DNA of 64,000 nucleotides from Secundilactobacillus mixtipabuli. GTDB lineage: Bacteria > Bacillota > Bacilli > Lactobacillales > Lactobacillaceae. Below the pieces are notes generated by a model. The model worked only from the letters and a program-made list of their open reading frames with translations. It did no database searches and had not been told where the DNA came from. The translations under genes and the position numbers were made by a program. Positions 28,220 to 38,441 of this stretch are shown in pieces. The stretch is from assembly GCF_002217925.1 (NCBI RefSeq), contig NZ_BCMF01000006.1, positions 1 to 64,000 on the forward strand. The letters are read 5' to 3'. Positions within the stretch are counted from its first letter, which is position 1, and every line of letters starts with the position of its first letter.

Positions 28220-28927
28220 ATGGTACTTAGCCCATTAGACATTCATAATAAAGAGTTTTCAACTAAGTTACGGGGATATAACGTTGATGAAGTTAATGAT
28301 TTTCTAGAGCAGATTATTAAGGATTATCAAATTACTCTGGATCAAAATAAAAAGTTAACGGATCAGCTCGCTTCTGCAGAAGAAAAATTGAAGTACTTTA
28401 ATGATTTGAAAGACTCTTTGAATCAGTCAATCATTGTGGCACAAGAAGCTGCAGATAAAGTGAAATCTAACTCGCAAAAAGAAGCTGAAATTATTAACCA
28501 AGAAGCCCAAAAGCAGGCCACTGACACGGTTAGTGAAGCCACTGAAAAAGCTAATCAGTTAATTTCTGAAGCTTCGAAACGGGCACAAAACCTCGCTGTT
28601 GAAACGGATGATCTGAAGAAGAGTACCCGTGTTTTCCGTCAACGTTTGCAAGTGATGCTTGAGAGCCAGTTGGCAGAAATCAAGAGTGATAGCTGGGATA
28701 GCTTACTTAAGGATGATGGCTCATCGACCTATGATGAGATTCAAAATGCCATTAAGCAGAACAAGCTTGACAATGAGAATGAAGATGGCGTAAACTCGTC
28801 ATCACAGGCAGATGACCAAAGCGATTCTTCTGATGAGATTTATGATGCTGATCAGCCAGTTGATCCCAACAAGGATCCTGAGACTGAAACGGTGGTTATA
28901 TTCCCAGATGATGAATCTAATAAGTAA
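28220..28927 (+). CDS. divIVA: Cell division initiation protein DivIVA
   Basis: A 235-residue coiled-coil protein that marks poles and septa. The membrane-binding N-domain is LSPLDIHNKEFSTKLRGYNVDEVNDFLEQI; coiled coils run from about 30 to 165, and the C-terminal ~65 residues are acidic low complexity (D/S/N/E). GGGAGGAA precedes the ATG. Last gene of the cluster before the ileS T-box. Confidence 0.95.
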   Translation: MVLSPLDIHNKEFSTKLRGYNVDEVNDFLEQIIKDYQITLDQNKKLTDQLASAEEKLKYFNDLKDSLNQSIIVAQEAADKVKSNSQKEAEIINQEAQKQATDTVSEATEKANQLISEASKRAQNLAVETDDLKKSTRVFRQRLQVMLESQLAEIKSDSWDSLLKDDGSSTYDEIQNAIKQNKLDNENEDGVNSSSQADDQSDSSDEIYDADQPVDPNKDPETETVVIFPDDESNK

Positions 28928-28939
28928 TCGCCTGCAGCA

Positions 28940-29168
28940 AACTTTAAAGCGATATGGAGAACAGAAAGCGCAGCAATAAGCTTCAGAGAGCCGGTGTCAT
29001 GGTGGAAATCCGGTAGCCCCTACTGATGTGCCGATCATCTTCTAGCTGTCTGACTGAAAGGTAAGTCAGAACGGGTCGGCTCCGTTAACGGCTAAGATAA
29101 GAGAGTTATTGATTCTAAAATTGGGTGGTACCGCGAAGACTTCGTCCCTTGGGTGAGGTCTTTTTTTG
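28940..29168 (+). promoter_or_regulatory. T-box riboswitch of ileS
   Basis: Stem I with the AGAGAGCCGG element (28986-28995), then the conserved T-box bulge in TTGGGTGGTACCGCG (29121-29135), and a terminator made of AAGACTTC (29136-29143) and GAGGTCTT with seven T. Two adjacent ATC triplets (29034-29039) stand where the specifier loop should be, fitting tRNA-Ile. Uncharged tRNA-Ile would favour antitermination. Confidence 0.9.
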
Positions 29169-29199
29169 TACCATTCAATAATTCGAGGAGGGACCCTAA

Positions 29200-32004
29200 T
29201 TGCGGGTAAAAGACACACTGAATTTAGGCAAGACTAAATTCAAAATGCGCGGTAATTTACCAGTCAAAGAAGTTGACCGTCAACAAGCTTGGGCTGATAA
29301 CAAAGTGTATCAATTGAGACAAAAATTAAACGAGGGTAAACCAGCGTTTATCTTACATGATGGCCCACCATATGCTAACGGTGATATTCACATGGGTCAT
29401 GCGTTGAACAAGATTTCTAAAGACTTTATTGTCCGTTACAAGTCAATGAACGGCTTCCGGGCACCATACGTTCCTGGTTGGGACACTCACGGGCTACCAA
29501 TCGAACAAAAGTTAACGCAACAAGGCTATGACCGTAAAAAGATGTCAACGGTTGACTTCCGTCAGTTGTGCCGGAAGTATGCTTTGGAACAAGTTGACCG
29601 TCAACGAGAAGAATTCAAACGGTTAGGTGTCACCGGTGATTGGGACAATCCATACCTGACCTTAAAGCCAGAATTTGAAGCCCAAGAAGTTCGCGTCTTT
29701 GGTGCCTTTGCCAAACGCGGTTTGATTTTCAAGGGTAAGAAACCAGTCTTTTGGTCATGGTCATCAGAATCAGCAATGGCTGAAGCTGAAGTTGAATATC
29801 ACGATGTCACTTCACCATCTGCATTCTTTGCTGAACAAGTTATCGATGGTAAGGGTGTCTTGGAGAACGACAATACATACATGGTTGTTTGGACGACGAC
29901 ACCATGGACGATTCCAGCTTCAGAAGGAATTACGATTGATGCCAACTTTGACTATTCCGTCGTTCAACCAAAAGGTGAAGACCGTAAATTTGTTTTGGCG
30001 ACCGAATTAGTTGATGACTGTGCCGAAAAATTTGGCTGGGAAGAGGTTAAAACACTCAAAACAGTCAAGGGTAAAGACCTCGACCGGGTTTTGGCACAAC
30101 ATCCTTTCTATCCTGATCGTAAACTGGTAACGATGCTGGGTAACTTTGTGACACTAGATGCTGGTACTGGACTTGTCCATACCGCTCCTGGCTTTGGTGA
30201 AGATGACTTTTACGTCGGTAAAGAATATGATTTGCCAATTTTAGTACCAGTTGATGACAAGGGTTACATGACCAGCGAAGCCGGTCCTGATTTTGAAGGT
30301 GTCTTTTATGACGATGCTAACAAGATTGCACTGGATAAATTAAAAGCGGCTAATCTGCTGTTAGACTACATGCCATACGAACATAGTTATCCATTTGACT
30401 GGCGGACCAAGAAGCCGGTTATCTTCCGAGCAACGCCGCAATGGTTTGCTTCAGTCGATAAGATGCGTGATGAAATCTTGGGTGCCATTGATGACGTTCA
30501 GTTCTTCCCAGATTGGGGTAAGAAGCGTCTGCACAACATGATTCGTGATCGTGGCGACTGGGTCATTTCACGGCAACGTGTTTGGGGCGTACCACTGCCA
30601 ATTTTCTACGGTGAAGATGGTGAAGCCATTATTACACCGGAAACGATTGAACACGTGGCTCAATTATTTGAGAAGTACGGTTCAGACGTCTGGTTTGCCC
30701 GTGATGCGAAGGATCTTCTGCCAGAAGGCTTTACGTCACCTCATTCACCAAACGGTAAGTTCACCAAGGAAACTGACATCATGGATGTTTGGTTTGACTC
30801 TGGTTCTTCTCACCAAGGTGTACTGGTTGAACGACCAGAATTGGAATACCCAGCTGACCTTTACCTTGAAGGTTCAGATCAATACCGTGGCTGGTTCAAT
30901 TCAAGTCTGATCACCAGTGTTGCCGTTTCTGGACACGCCCCTTATAAGGCTGTGTTATCACAAGGGTTTACCCTTGATGGTCAAGGTCACAAGATGAGTA
31001 AGTCATTGGGGAACACCATTGCTCCCGCTGAAGTGATCAAGAAGATGGGGGCAGAGATTGTCCGCCTCTGGGTTGCTTCTGTTGATAGCAGTGCTGACGT
31101 TCGGGTTTCAATGGATGCCTTCACTAAGATTTCCGATTCTTACAAGAAGATCCGAAACACCATGCGTTACATGTTAGCTAATACCAGCGATTTTGATCCA
31201 AAGACGGATGCTGTACCCGTTGAAGACTTAGCTTCCGCTGATAAGTATATGCTGGCACAGTTCAACCAATTTGTTGAAAGTGTTAAGGGTCACTATGATC
31301 AATACGATTTCTTGGATATTTACAAGGAATTAATGAACTTTGTGATTTCTGACTTGTCTGCTTTCTACTTGGACTTTGCTAAGGATATCTTGTACATTGA
31401 CGCCAAGAACAGCCATTCACGTCGTTCAATGCAAACCGTTCTTTACGATATTGCAGCTGGTTTGACCAAGTTATTGACACCAATTTTGCCACATACAGCA
31501 GAAGAAATTTGGCCATTCCTGAAGGAACCTGAAGATTTCGCGCAATTAGCTGAAATGCCGACAGTTCAACACTTCAACAATGAAGATCAGTTGGTTGCCA
31601 ACTGGGATGCCTTCATGGAAGTTCGTTCGGATGTCTTGAAGTCGTTAGAAGAAGCCCGTGATCAAAAGCTGATCGGTAAGGCTTCCGAAGCTAAGTTGAG
31701 CTTGTACTTAGATGATAAGCAAACGCAGTTATTGAACGACTTAGATACGGATGTTCGTCAGGTGCTGCTGGTTTCAGGTTTAACCGTTGCGCCATTGGCA
31801 GATGCACCTGCCGATGCTGAAAACTTCAACGATGGCGTTGCCGTTGTTGTTGCTGAAGCTGATGGTAAAGTCTGTGAACGTTGCCGGATGACACGTGAAA
31901 CAGTCGGAGAAGATAAGGATTATCCTGAATTCTGTGACCGTTGTGCTAAGATTGTCCGCGAAGAATTCCCAGAAACTGTGGGCGTTGCTTTCGAAGAAAA
32001 ATAA
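29200..32004 (+). CDS. ileS: Isoleucyl-tRNA synthetase
   Basis: A 934-residue class I synthetase. HIGH motif as HMGH (about 64-67), the CP1 editing domain (about 180-390, with [12 protein letters not shown]), KMSKS near 598-602, and a C-terminal zinc finger near 890-915 (CERCR and CDRC). The TTG start follows GAGGAGGGA at good spacing. Codon use is biased towards a small set of codons (as for FtsZ and PdhA), consistent with high expression. Controlled by the T-box upstream and ended by a strong terminator. Confidence 0.97.
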   Translation: MRVKDTLNLGKTKFKMRGNLPVKEVDRQQAWADNKVYQLRQKLNEGKPAFILHDGPPYANGDIHMGHALNKISKDFIVRYKSMNGFRAPYVPGWDTHGLPIEQKLTQQGYDRKKMSTVDFRQLCRKYALEQVDRQREEFKRLGVTGDWDNPYLTLKPEFEAQEVRVFGAFAKRGLIFKGKKPVFWSWSSESAMAEAEVEYHDVTSPSAFFAEQVIDGKGVLENDNTYMVVWTTTPWTIPASEGITIDANFDYSVVQPKGEDRKFVLATELVDDCAEKFGWEEVKTLKTVKGKDLDRVLAQHPFYPDRKLVTMLGNFVTLDAGTGLVHTAPGFGEDDFYVGKEYDLPILVPVDDKGYMTSEAGPDFEGVFYDDANKIALDKLKAANLLLDYMPYEHSYPFDWRTKKPVIFRATPQWFASVDKMRDEILGAIDDVQFFPDWGKKRLHNMIRDRGDWVISRQRVWGVPLPIFYGEDGEAIITPETIEHVAQLFEKYGSDVWFARDAKDLLPEGFTSPHSPNGKFTKETDIMDVWFDSGSSHQGVLVERPELEYPADLYLEGSDQYRGWFNSSLITSVAVSGHAPYKAVLSQGFTLDGQGHKMSKSLGNTIAPAEVIKKMGAEIVRLWVASVDSSADVRVSMDAFTKISDSYKKIRNTMRYMLANTSDFDPKTDAVPVEDLASADKYMLAQFNQFVESVKGHYDQYDFLDIYKELMNFVISDLSAFYLDFAKDILYIDAKNSHSRRSMQTVLYDIAAGLTKLLTPILPHTAEEIWPFLKEPEDFAQLAEMPTVQHFNNEDQLVANWDAFMEVRSDVLKSLEEARDQKLIGKASEAKLSLYLDDKQTQLLNDLDTDVRQVLLVSGLTVAPLADAPADAENFNDGVAVVVAEADGKVCERCRMTRETVGEDKDYPEFCDRCAKIVREEFPETVGVAFEEK

Positions 32005-32019
32005 ACGTTAATTTCAATA

Positions 32020-32062
32020 GGGACGGGAATGAGTCAGATGATTTTGACTCATTCCCGTTTTT
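32020..32062 (+). terminator. Terminator after ileS
   Basis: A 14-bp perfect stem (ACGGGAATGAGTCA with its complement) with an 8-9 base loop, then seven T. Confidence 0.92.
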
Positions 32063-32131
32063 TTGTCCATAGCTAGCGATTTAAGAAACGTCAATTTTTC
32101 TTAATTGTTTCGCTTTACAAGCACCGTTGCC

Positions 32132-32161
32132 TTGATTTAAACAGGCTTGGTAGTTTAGAAT
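32132..32161 (+). promoter_or_regulatory. Promoter of the cold shock gene
   Basis: TTGATT (32132-32137), an 18-base spacer and TAGAAT (32156-32161), which implies an untranslated leader of about 155 nucleotides. Confidence 0.6.
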
Positions 32162-32167
32162 AAAAAG

Positions 32168-32322
32168 CGAGTTATTTCAATGAAGATTTTTTGAGTGTCA
32201 CTGTGCCATTGAGATTAAGTGGAATTAAGTAATTCTCAAACGGGTAGAGCGGTCGTTTTAAACCGCCATGCTCTGGATTTGGACGTATTAGATAGCAATC
32301 TTAACTTGAATGGAGTGGCAGT
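32168..32322 (+). promoter_or_regulatory. Long 5' leader of the cold shock mRNA
   Basis: About 155 untranslated bases. It holds a hairpin of AGAGC (32246-32250) with GCTCT (32270-32274), plus inner GGT/ACC pairing, close to the ribosome binding site. Cold shock mRNAs commonly carry long leaders that refold at low temperature; that role is inferred here. Confidence 0.5.
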
Positions 32323-32553
32323 ATGATTAAAGGAACAGTTGAACGTTACAATGAACAAAGCGGGTTTGGTTTCATTAAAAGTGAAACGGGAGAATCCATT
32401 TTTGTTCACTTTACAGGAATTGAAATGAGTGGTTTTAAGAAATTGACGCCAGGGCAAGAAGTTGAATTTGTTATTGTTGAGGGGCAAAAAGGGTCTCAGG
32501 CTGCACGGGTTCGTCCCGTATCAAACACAGCAGCGTCGGATGCAGAAGAATAG
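32323..32553 (+). CDS. Cold shock domain protein
   Basis: A 76-residue cold shock protein with one OB-fold. RNP1 is SGFGFIK (about 13-19) and RNP2 is SIFVHF (about 27-32). It has a 10-residue alanine/acid tail (NTAASDAEE) beyond the usual 66 residues. These proteins bind single-stranded RNA and act as RNA chaperones. GGAGTGG precedes the ATG. Confidence 0.93.
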   Translation: MIKGTVERYNEQSGFGFIKSETGESIFVHFTGIEMSGFKKLTPGQEVEFVIVEGQKGSQAARVRPVSNTAASDAEE

Positions 32554-32583
32554 CGTAAATACTGAGTCGTAAAGGATGATTAC

Positions 32584-33135
32584 ATGGATTTGGAAGAAAA
32601 GGTTGTGGCCCAAGAGTCGATTTATGATGGGGCCATCATAAACGTTGAACGTCAAACGGTTGAATTACCTGATGGGAAGACAGCTTATCGCGAAATCGTC
32701 CACCATTCGGGTGCAGTTGCGGTAATGGCTGTCACAGCGGATAATAAGCTGATTTTGGTCCGGCAATGGCGCTCGCCAATCGGCCGAACGACACTGGAGA
32801 TTCCGGCAGGCAAGTTAGACCGACGTGACGGTGATGATCCTAAACACGCCGCTATCCGTGAGTTAAACGAAGAAATTCGGTTACACCCTAATCATTTGGA
32901 ACGGTTAAGCGGGTTTTATTCTTCAGTTGGTTTTTCTGATGAGTATATGACGCTTTATTTAGCGACTGATCTCCAACCGGTCCAGTCAGAATTACCCCGT
33001 GATGCAGGTGAGAATTTAAATATTCGTGCCTATTCATTAGATGAATTAAAAACCATGGTTGCCAATGGCGAGATTGAAGATGCTAAAACGGTGATGGCCG
33101 TTTGGCGTTTTGAACTGATGGCATTAAAAAAGTAG
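32584..33135 (+). CDS. nudF: ADP-ribose pyrophosphatase (NUDIX, NudF-like)
   Basis: A 183-residue NUDIX hydrolase. The Nudix box is GKLDRRDGDDPKHAAIRELNEE-type (about 77-98), with a G-to-E/E-E ending in IRLHP, and a preceding EIPAG. The family cleaves ADP-ribose to AMP and ribose 5-phosphate. Followed with no gap by a small membrane protein and then mtnN, a group conserved in lactobacilli. Confidence 0.9.
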   Translation: MDLEEKVVAQESIYDGAIINVERQTVELPDGKTAYREIVHHSGAVAVMAVTADNKLILVRQWRSPIGRTTLEIPAGKLDRRDGDDPKHAAIRELNEEIRLHPNHLERLSGFYSSVGFSDEYMTLYLATDLQPVQSELPRDAGENLNIRAYSLDELKTMVANGEIEDAKTVMAVWRFELMALKK

Positions 33136-33444
33136 GTGACGCGTATCGCATATCGAAATGATGATCAGCAGCCAAACAATGATGAACAGCCACTGAGCCG
33201 GCGTGCTTATCGGGAAGCACAGCGACGGAAACAAGAAGAATTTGACCGCCGTGACCGCGAACGGCTAAAAGCTGAAAAGCGTTATGCTAAGGAACACAGT
33301 GACCCTGAATACGATCCTAAGCAGCAAGTAGCGGTAGCCACGGATAAAACAAACCGGTTGAAACATCGGCTGGATTGGGCCATCGTCTGGTTAATACTGG
33401 GGATTATTGCGGTCTTTTTAATCCTATTTTTTGTTGAATTTTAA
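33136..33444 (+). CDS. Small membrane-anchored charged protein, function unknown
   Basis: A 102-residue protein starting with GTG directly at the end of nudF. The first ~75 residues are very charged (SRRAYREAQRRKQEEFDRRDRERLKAEKRY), with a likely coiled helix, and the C-terminal 25 residues are one hydrophobic helix (WAIVWLILGIIAVFLILFFVEF). So the head is cytosolic with a tail anchor. The same layout occurs between nudF and mtnN in other lactobacilli, but I know no function. Confidence 0.7.
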   Translation: MTRIAYRNDDQQPNNDEQPLSRRAYREAQRRKQEEFDRRDRERLKAEKRYAKEHSDPEYDPKQQVAVATDKTNRLKHRLDWAIVWLILGIIAVFLILFFVEF

Positions 33445-33468
33445 AGTTGATAAAGTGAGGACTATACA

Positions 33469-34155
33469 ATGAAATATGGTATCTTATGTGCCATGGATGA
33501 AGAAATTGAAACGTTAAAGAAAGCACTGACGGACGAAAACGTCGTTGATATTTCGGGCGTGTCGTTTTATGAAGGAACCATCAGTGACCAGGATGTGGTC
33601 TTGGTTCGTTCAGGAATTGGTAAAGTGCAGGCCGGTTTGACGACAGCATTATTGATCACACAGTTCCACGTTGATGTCGTGATTAACTCGGGTTCTGCTG
33701 GCGGAATCGGTAAAGGTCTGCACGTCGGTGACGTGGTGCTGTCGACGCAAACGGCCTATCATGATGTTGATGCCCGTGCGTTTGATTATGTCTATGGCCA
33801 GTTGCCACAGCAGCCCGCCCGTTTTGACGCGGATAAAACGTGGGTTGCCCGGCTTGAAAAAGCAGCTGAATCAACTGGCTTGAATGTGAAAACCGGGTTA
33901 ATCGTTTCCGGTGATCAATTTATTGCCAGCCGTGAAGCCGTGGAAAACATTCTCAGTCATTTCCCGGATGCTTTATCCAGTGAAATGGAAGGCGCAGCAG
34001 TGGGGCAGGTCGCTCACCAATTCAAGACCCCCTACGTTGTTGTTCGGGCCATGTCTGATGTTGGTGACGAGAATGCCGGTGTCAGCTTTGATGATTTCAT
34101 TATCGAAGCGGGTAAACGTTCTGCGCAAATGTTATTGGCATTGTTTGCAGCTTAA
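33469..34155 (+). CDS. mtnN: 5'-methylthioadenosine/S-adenosylhomocysteine nucleosidase
   Basis: A 228-residue Pfs/MtnN family enzyme, removing adenine from MTA and SAH in SAM recycling and upstream of LuxS. Motifs: GILCAMDEEIE at the N-terminus, RSGIGKVQAGL, NSGSAGGIG, SGDQFIA, and SSEMEGAAVGQVAHQF, which holds the catalytic and ribose-binding residues; SDVGDENA supplies the late aspartate. Confidence 0.94.
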   Translation: MKYGILCAMDEEIETLKKALTDENVVDISGVSFYEGTISDQDVVLVRSGIGKVQAGLTTALLITQFHVDVVINSGSAGGIGKGLHVGDVVLSTQTAYHDVDARAFDYVYGQLPQQPARFDADKTWVARLEKAAESTGLNVKTGLIVSGDQFIASREAVENILSHFPDALSSEMEGAAVGQVAHQFKTPYVVVRAMSDVGDENAGVSFDDFIIEAGKRSAQMLLALFAA

Positions 34156-34175
34156 CGGTTAAAGGAGTTTTTAAA

Positions 34176-35339
34176 GTGAAAGAAATTTACTTAGATAATG
34201 CAGCAACCACCCCAATTTCAGCGGAAGTTCTCACTGAGATGACGGATAAACTGCAAAATGTATACGGCAATGCGTCAACGCTATATGGCTTAGGCCGTCA
34301 GGCGCATACTGTGCTTGAAAACAGCCGTCAGATTATTGCGCAGAGCCTCAACGCGGATGAAGATGAGATTATCTTCACCAGTGGTGGTACTGAGAGCGAT
34401 AACACCGCCATTATGCAGACGGCTTATGCACGGCAGTCATTAGGAAAGCACATCATTACGACGGCGGTTGAACACGAAGCCGTTTTGAAGCCGCTGCACT
34501 TTTTAGAGGAACAGGGCTTTGAAGTTACTTATTTGCCAGTTGACGAGACCGGGCAGATTAGTTTAGATGATTTCAAACACGCATTACGTGACGATACCAT
34601 TTTAGTCACGATAATGACGGGTAATAATGAAGTGGGCACCCACATGCCAATCCATGAAATTGGCGAGCTGCTCAAAGACCATCAAGCTTGGTTCCATACG
34701 GACGCAGTTCAGGCATATGGTTTGTTGGATATCGATGTTAAGCGTGATCATATTGACATGCTGTCCACCTCTGCGCACAAGATCAACGGTCCCAAGATGG
34801 TCGGCTTTTTGTACCGCAAGACTGGCATTAACTTCCCCAGTTTTATTAAGGGCGGTGATCAAGAAGAAAAACGGCGCGCTGGGACTGAAAATGTTCCCGG
34901 AATTGCCGGAATGGCGGCGGCGGTTAAAACCATTACGACCGAAGAAAAGGCTCATCGCCAAGCTAAGTATTATCAGTTTAAGCAGGAGATCGTTAACGGC
35001 TTAACGGCTGCTGGTGTGGACTTTGAAGTTAACGGGTCGCTGGACCGTAACAACCTGCAGCACGTACTGAATATTTGGATTAAAGGTATCTCGACTTATG
35101 TGATGCAAACTAATCTGGATTTAGCGGGAATCGCTGTTTCTGGGGGCTCCGCCTGCACGGCAGGGTCGATTGAACCATCGCACGTTTTGACAGCAATGTT
35201 TGGGGCAGACAGCCCACGCATTTCAGAATCCATTCGAATCAGTTTCGGCCGTTATACGACTGAAAAGGATATTTCAGCACTGGTAACCAATATTTCTAAA
35301 ATTGTGTCTCGGGTAGAGGCACGCAGTGAGGTGAAGTAA
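34176..35339 (+). CDS. Cysteine desulfurase (NifS/IscS-like)
   Basis: A 387-residue class V aminotransferase-fold enzyme making alanine and a persulfide from cysteine. N-terminus IYLDNAATTPI; cofactor lysine in STSAHKINGPKMVGF; the mobile catalytic cysteine in SGGSACTAGSIEPSHVL. It precedes DUF1831 and mnmA with one base between it and DUF1831, so its persulfide probably feeds 2-thiouridine synthesis by MnmA. GTG start behind AAAGGAG. Confidence 0.93.
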   Translation: MKEIYLDNAATTPISAEVLTEMTDKLQNVYGNASTLYGLGRQAHTVLENSRQIIAQSLNADEDEIIFTSGGTESDNTAIMQTAYARQSLGKHIITTAVEHEAVLKPLHFLEEQGFEVTYLPVDETGQISLDDFKHALRDDTILVTIMTGNNEVGTHMPIHEIGELLKDHQAWFHTDAVQAYGLLDIDVKRDHIDMLSTSAHKINGPKMVGFLYRKTGINFPSFIKGGDQEEKRRAGTENVPGIAGMAAAVKTITTEEKAHRQAKYYQFKQEIVNGLTAAGVDFEVNGSLDRNNLQHVLNIWIKGISTYVMQTNLDLAGIAVSGGSACTAGSIEPSHVLTAMFGADSPRISESIRISFGRYTTEKDISALVTNISKIVSRVEARSEVK

Positions 35340-35340
35340 G

Positions 35341-35688
35341 ATGGCATTTGATAAAACAAGCAAGTTACAGGGTGATGACCAGGCTTACACGATTAGTGAC
35401 GGCATTAAGAAGTTCTCGTTAAGAGACGTTGGCTTTAGTGAAGGGAAGACTGGGAGTTTTACGTTAGTTCGTTCCTTAGATCCGACTTCACCATACAGTG
35501 CAACTGTTGAGTTAAAAGTCACGGTTAATGCTGATTTAACCGGGTTTAAGATGGCGGCGGTGGCTGCCAACGGGATGCGCGAGGTCAACATTTTTAAGAT
35601 GGAACGTAAAGACGCCTTTCTAGAACAGTTCCATTACATTATGGAAAACCTGGCAGAACGGGAAATCATCGTTCCAGTAGAGCACTAA
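35341..35688 (+). CDS. DUF1831 protein
   Basis: A 115-residue cytosolic protein with no cysteine and no membrane segment, starting 1 base after the desulfurase stop. DUF1831 occurs almost only in lactobacilli and always near cysteine desulfurase and mnmA, hence it may assist sulfur transfer; this is inference from neighbourhood. The sequence has a beta-rich middle (FTLVRSLDPTSPYSATVELKVTV). Confidence 0.8.
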   Translation: MAFDKTSKLQGDDQAYTISDGIKKFSLRDVGFSEGKTGSFTLVRSLDPTSPYSATVELKVTVNADLTGFKMAAVAANGMREVNIFKMERKDAFLEQFHYIMENLAEREIIVPVEH

Positions 35689-35692
35689 TCGC

Positions 35693-35721
35693 TTGCAATA
35701 GCTGTGATTGGCGTGTATTAT
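35693..35721 (+). promoter_or_regulatory. Promoter of mnmA
   Basis: TTGCAA (35693-35698), 17-base spacer, TATTAT (35716-35721). It gives mnmA a start of its own, separate from the desulfurase. Confidence 0.6.
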
Positions 35722-35778
35722 CATTTATACTGGATTTTTGCGACCTTCAACTCGTGGATTCTCCAGAATCTGTTATGA

Positions 35779-36918
<1,140 letters not shown>

Positions 36919-36929
36919 GATGTCATCAA

Positions 36930-36972
36930 AACCAACTTGGGTTCTTCACGGAACTTTGGTTGGTTTTTTTTG
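36930..36972 (+). terminator. Terminator after mnmA
   Basis: AACCAACTTGGGTTC pairs imperfectly with GGAACTTTGGTTGGTT, followed by a long T run. Confidence 0.75.
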
Positions 36973-37037
36973 ACTTAACCTGTCATAATAGTAATGATTA
37001 ATTTTTTGAAATGACGATGAGTGAAGAGGGAAAAGCT

Positions 37038-37697
37038 TTGAGACTATTTTTTTTACGACACGGTAAAACGGAATGGAACCTTGAATCACGCTACCAGGGT
37101 GCTGGTGGTGATTCACCACTTTTACCCGAAAGTTATGCTGAAATCAAACAAGCTGGTGCGTATTTAAACCAATTCAAATTTGCCCATATCTATGCCAGCC
37201 CCATTAAACGTGCTCGGGATACGGCGAACACGGTTCGTCAGTATCTGCCGGGAAAACCGCAGCTCAGTCTTTTGAGCCGGTTGGAAGAGTTCCATCTGGG
37301 AAAAATGGAGGGCATGTTGTTTAAAGAAGCCCAGACCCGTTTTCCAGAGGAGTTTGATGCTTTTCGTAACGCGCCAGCTGATTATCGGCCGGTTGAAATT
37401 GGTGGCGAGAGCTTCCAGCAGCTGATTGATCGCATGACACCGGCCATCAAAACAATCGTGAAAGATTATCCTCACGACCAGGATAACGTTCTGATCGTGA
37501 GCCATGGGGCGGCATTAAACGCTGAAATCAATGCGTTACTGGGCACGCCACTGGCACATTTACGTGATCGTGGCGGCTTAAGCAATACCTCAACGACCAT
37601 TTTAGAAACCCATGATTTAGGTGCTCATTTTGACCTAGTAGCATGGAATAAAACCGATTATTTGAAACGTAAACTGGATGCAACAGATACCATTTAG
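37038..37697 (+). CDS. Histidine phosphatase family protein
   Basis: A 219-residue phosphoglycerate mutase-fold phosphatase. Catalytic RHG is in LFFLRHGKTEWN at the very N-terminus; the second histidine is in VLIVSHGAALNAEINALL. The family dephosphorylates small phosphomonoesters; the substrate is not predictable here. I use TTG 37038 because GAGGG (37025-37029) is well placed; the frame opens upstream at ATG 37011 without a binding site. Upstream of the TPR and recD2 genes. Confidence 0.85.
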   Translation: MRLFFLRHGKTEWNLESRYQGAGGDSPLLPESYAEIKQAGAYLNQFKFAHIYASPIKRARDTANTVRQYLPGKPQLSLLSRLEEFHLGKMEGMLFKEAQTRFPEEFDAFRNAPADYRPVEIGGESFQQLIDRMTPAIKTIVKDYPHDQDNVLIVSHGAALNAEINALLGTPLAHLRDRGGLSNTSTTILETHDLGAHFDLVAWNKTDYLKRKLDATDTI

Positions 37698-37709
37698 AGA
37701 GGCGACAAC

Positions 37710-38408
37710 ATGACGGAAACGGATAAGCAGCAGGCTGCACAAAAAGCAGATCGTGATGCAAAACAAAAGGAATCAGAACAATTACTGCACCGATTGGTCC
37801 AAGAAATCGATGATGACCCCGATAATTACCATACTTATTATGATTTAGGTGCTTTGTTGGTTAACCTGAAAAGCTATACACAAGCAGAGGAGTTAATGAT
37901 GAAGGCTTTAGGACTCTTTGCTGGCAAAAGCCGGGCCGCCAAAGACACTTTGATGTATGGCTTAGGGAACGTTTATTACGAAGCTGGTGAATTCCAAAAA
38001 GCCATTGAACAGTTCAATCAGGTAAAGGATACTAAGTTAAAAAGTGATGCCTACATGATGCTTTCGCAAAGTTATATGGGGAACAATGATCATAAAACAG
38101 CGCTGGCTTTTGCGCTGACAGCAGCGGAGAATCGCCGTCAAGATCCCCAGATTAACCAGTTGATTGCGGATAATTTGCTAGCGGTGGGCAGTTTTGAAGA
38201 AGCAGCCAAATACTATGATCAATCGTTAGCTAGTGACCCTAAGAATGGTCGCGCGCAATTTGACCGTGGGATTACTGCAGTTGTTATGGGTCAAGATGCC
38301 ACGGCATACTTTAAAAAGGCCAAGCAGCTGGACCCAAAGTACTACGAAAATGGTCAGTCACGGTTAGCTGATATTCAGGCTTTTCTGACTAAGAAAAAGG
38401 AACGTTAA
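37710..38408 (+). CDS. Tetratricopeptide repeat protein
   Basis: A 232-residue protein made of TPR helices from about residue 30 to the end, for example YHTYYDLGALLVNLKSYTQAEELMMKAL, YGLGNVYYEAGEFQKAIEQFNQV and FEEAAKYYDQSLASDPKNGRAQFD. The first 20 residues are a charged helix. No signal peptide or membrane segment, so it is a cytosolic scaffold. It lies 12 bases after the phosphatase gene and 33 bases before recD2, so it probably shares their transcript. Partner unknown. Confidence 0.82.
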   Translation: MTETDKQQAAQKADRDAKQKESEQLLHRLVQEIDDDPDNYHTYYDLGALLVNLKSYTQAEELMMKALGLFAGKSRAAKDTLMYGLGNVYYEAGEFQKAIEQFNQVKDTKLKSDAYMMLSQSYMGNNDHKTALAFALTAAENRRQDPQINQLIADNLLAVGSFEEAAKYYDQSLASDPKNGRAQFDRGITAVVMGQDATAYFKKAKQLDPKYYENGQSRLADIQAFLTKKKER

Positions 38409-38441
38409 TCAAAGCACTAAGCGGAAAGTGGGATGGACTGA

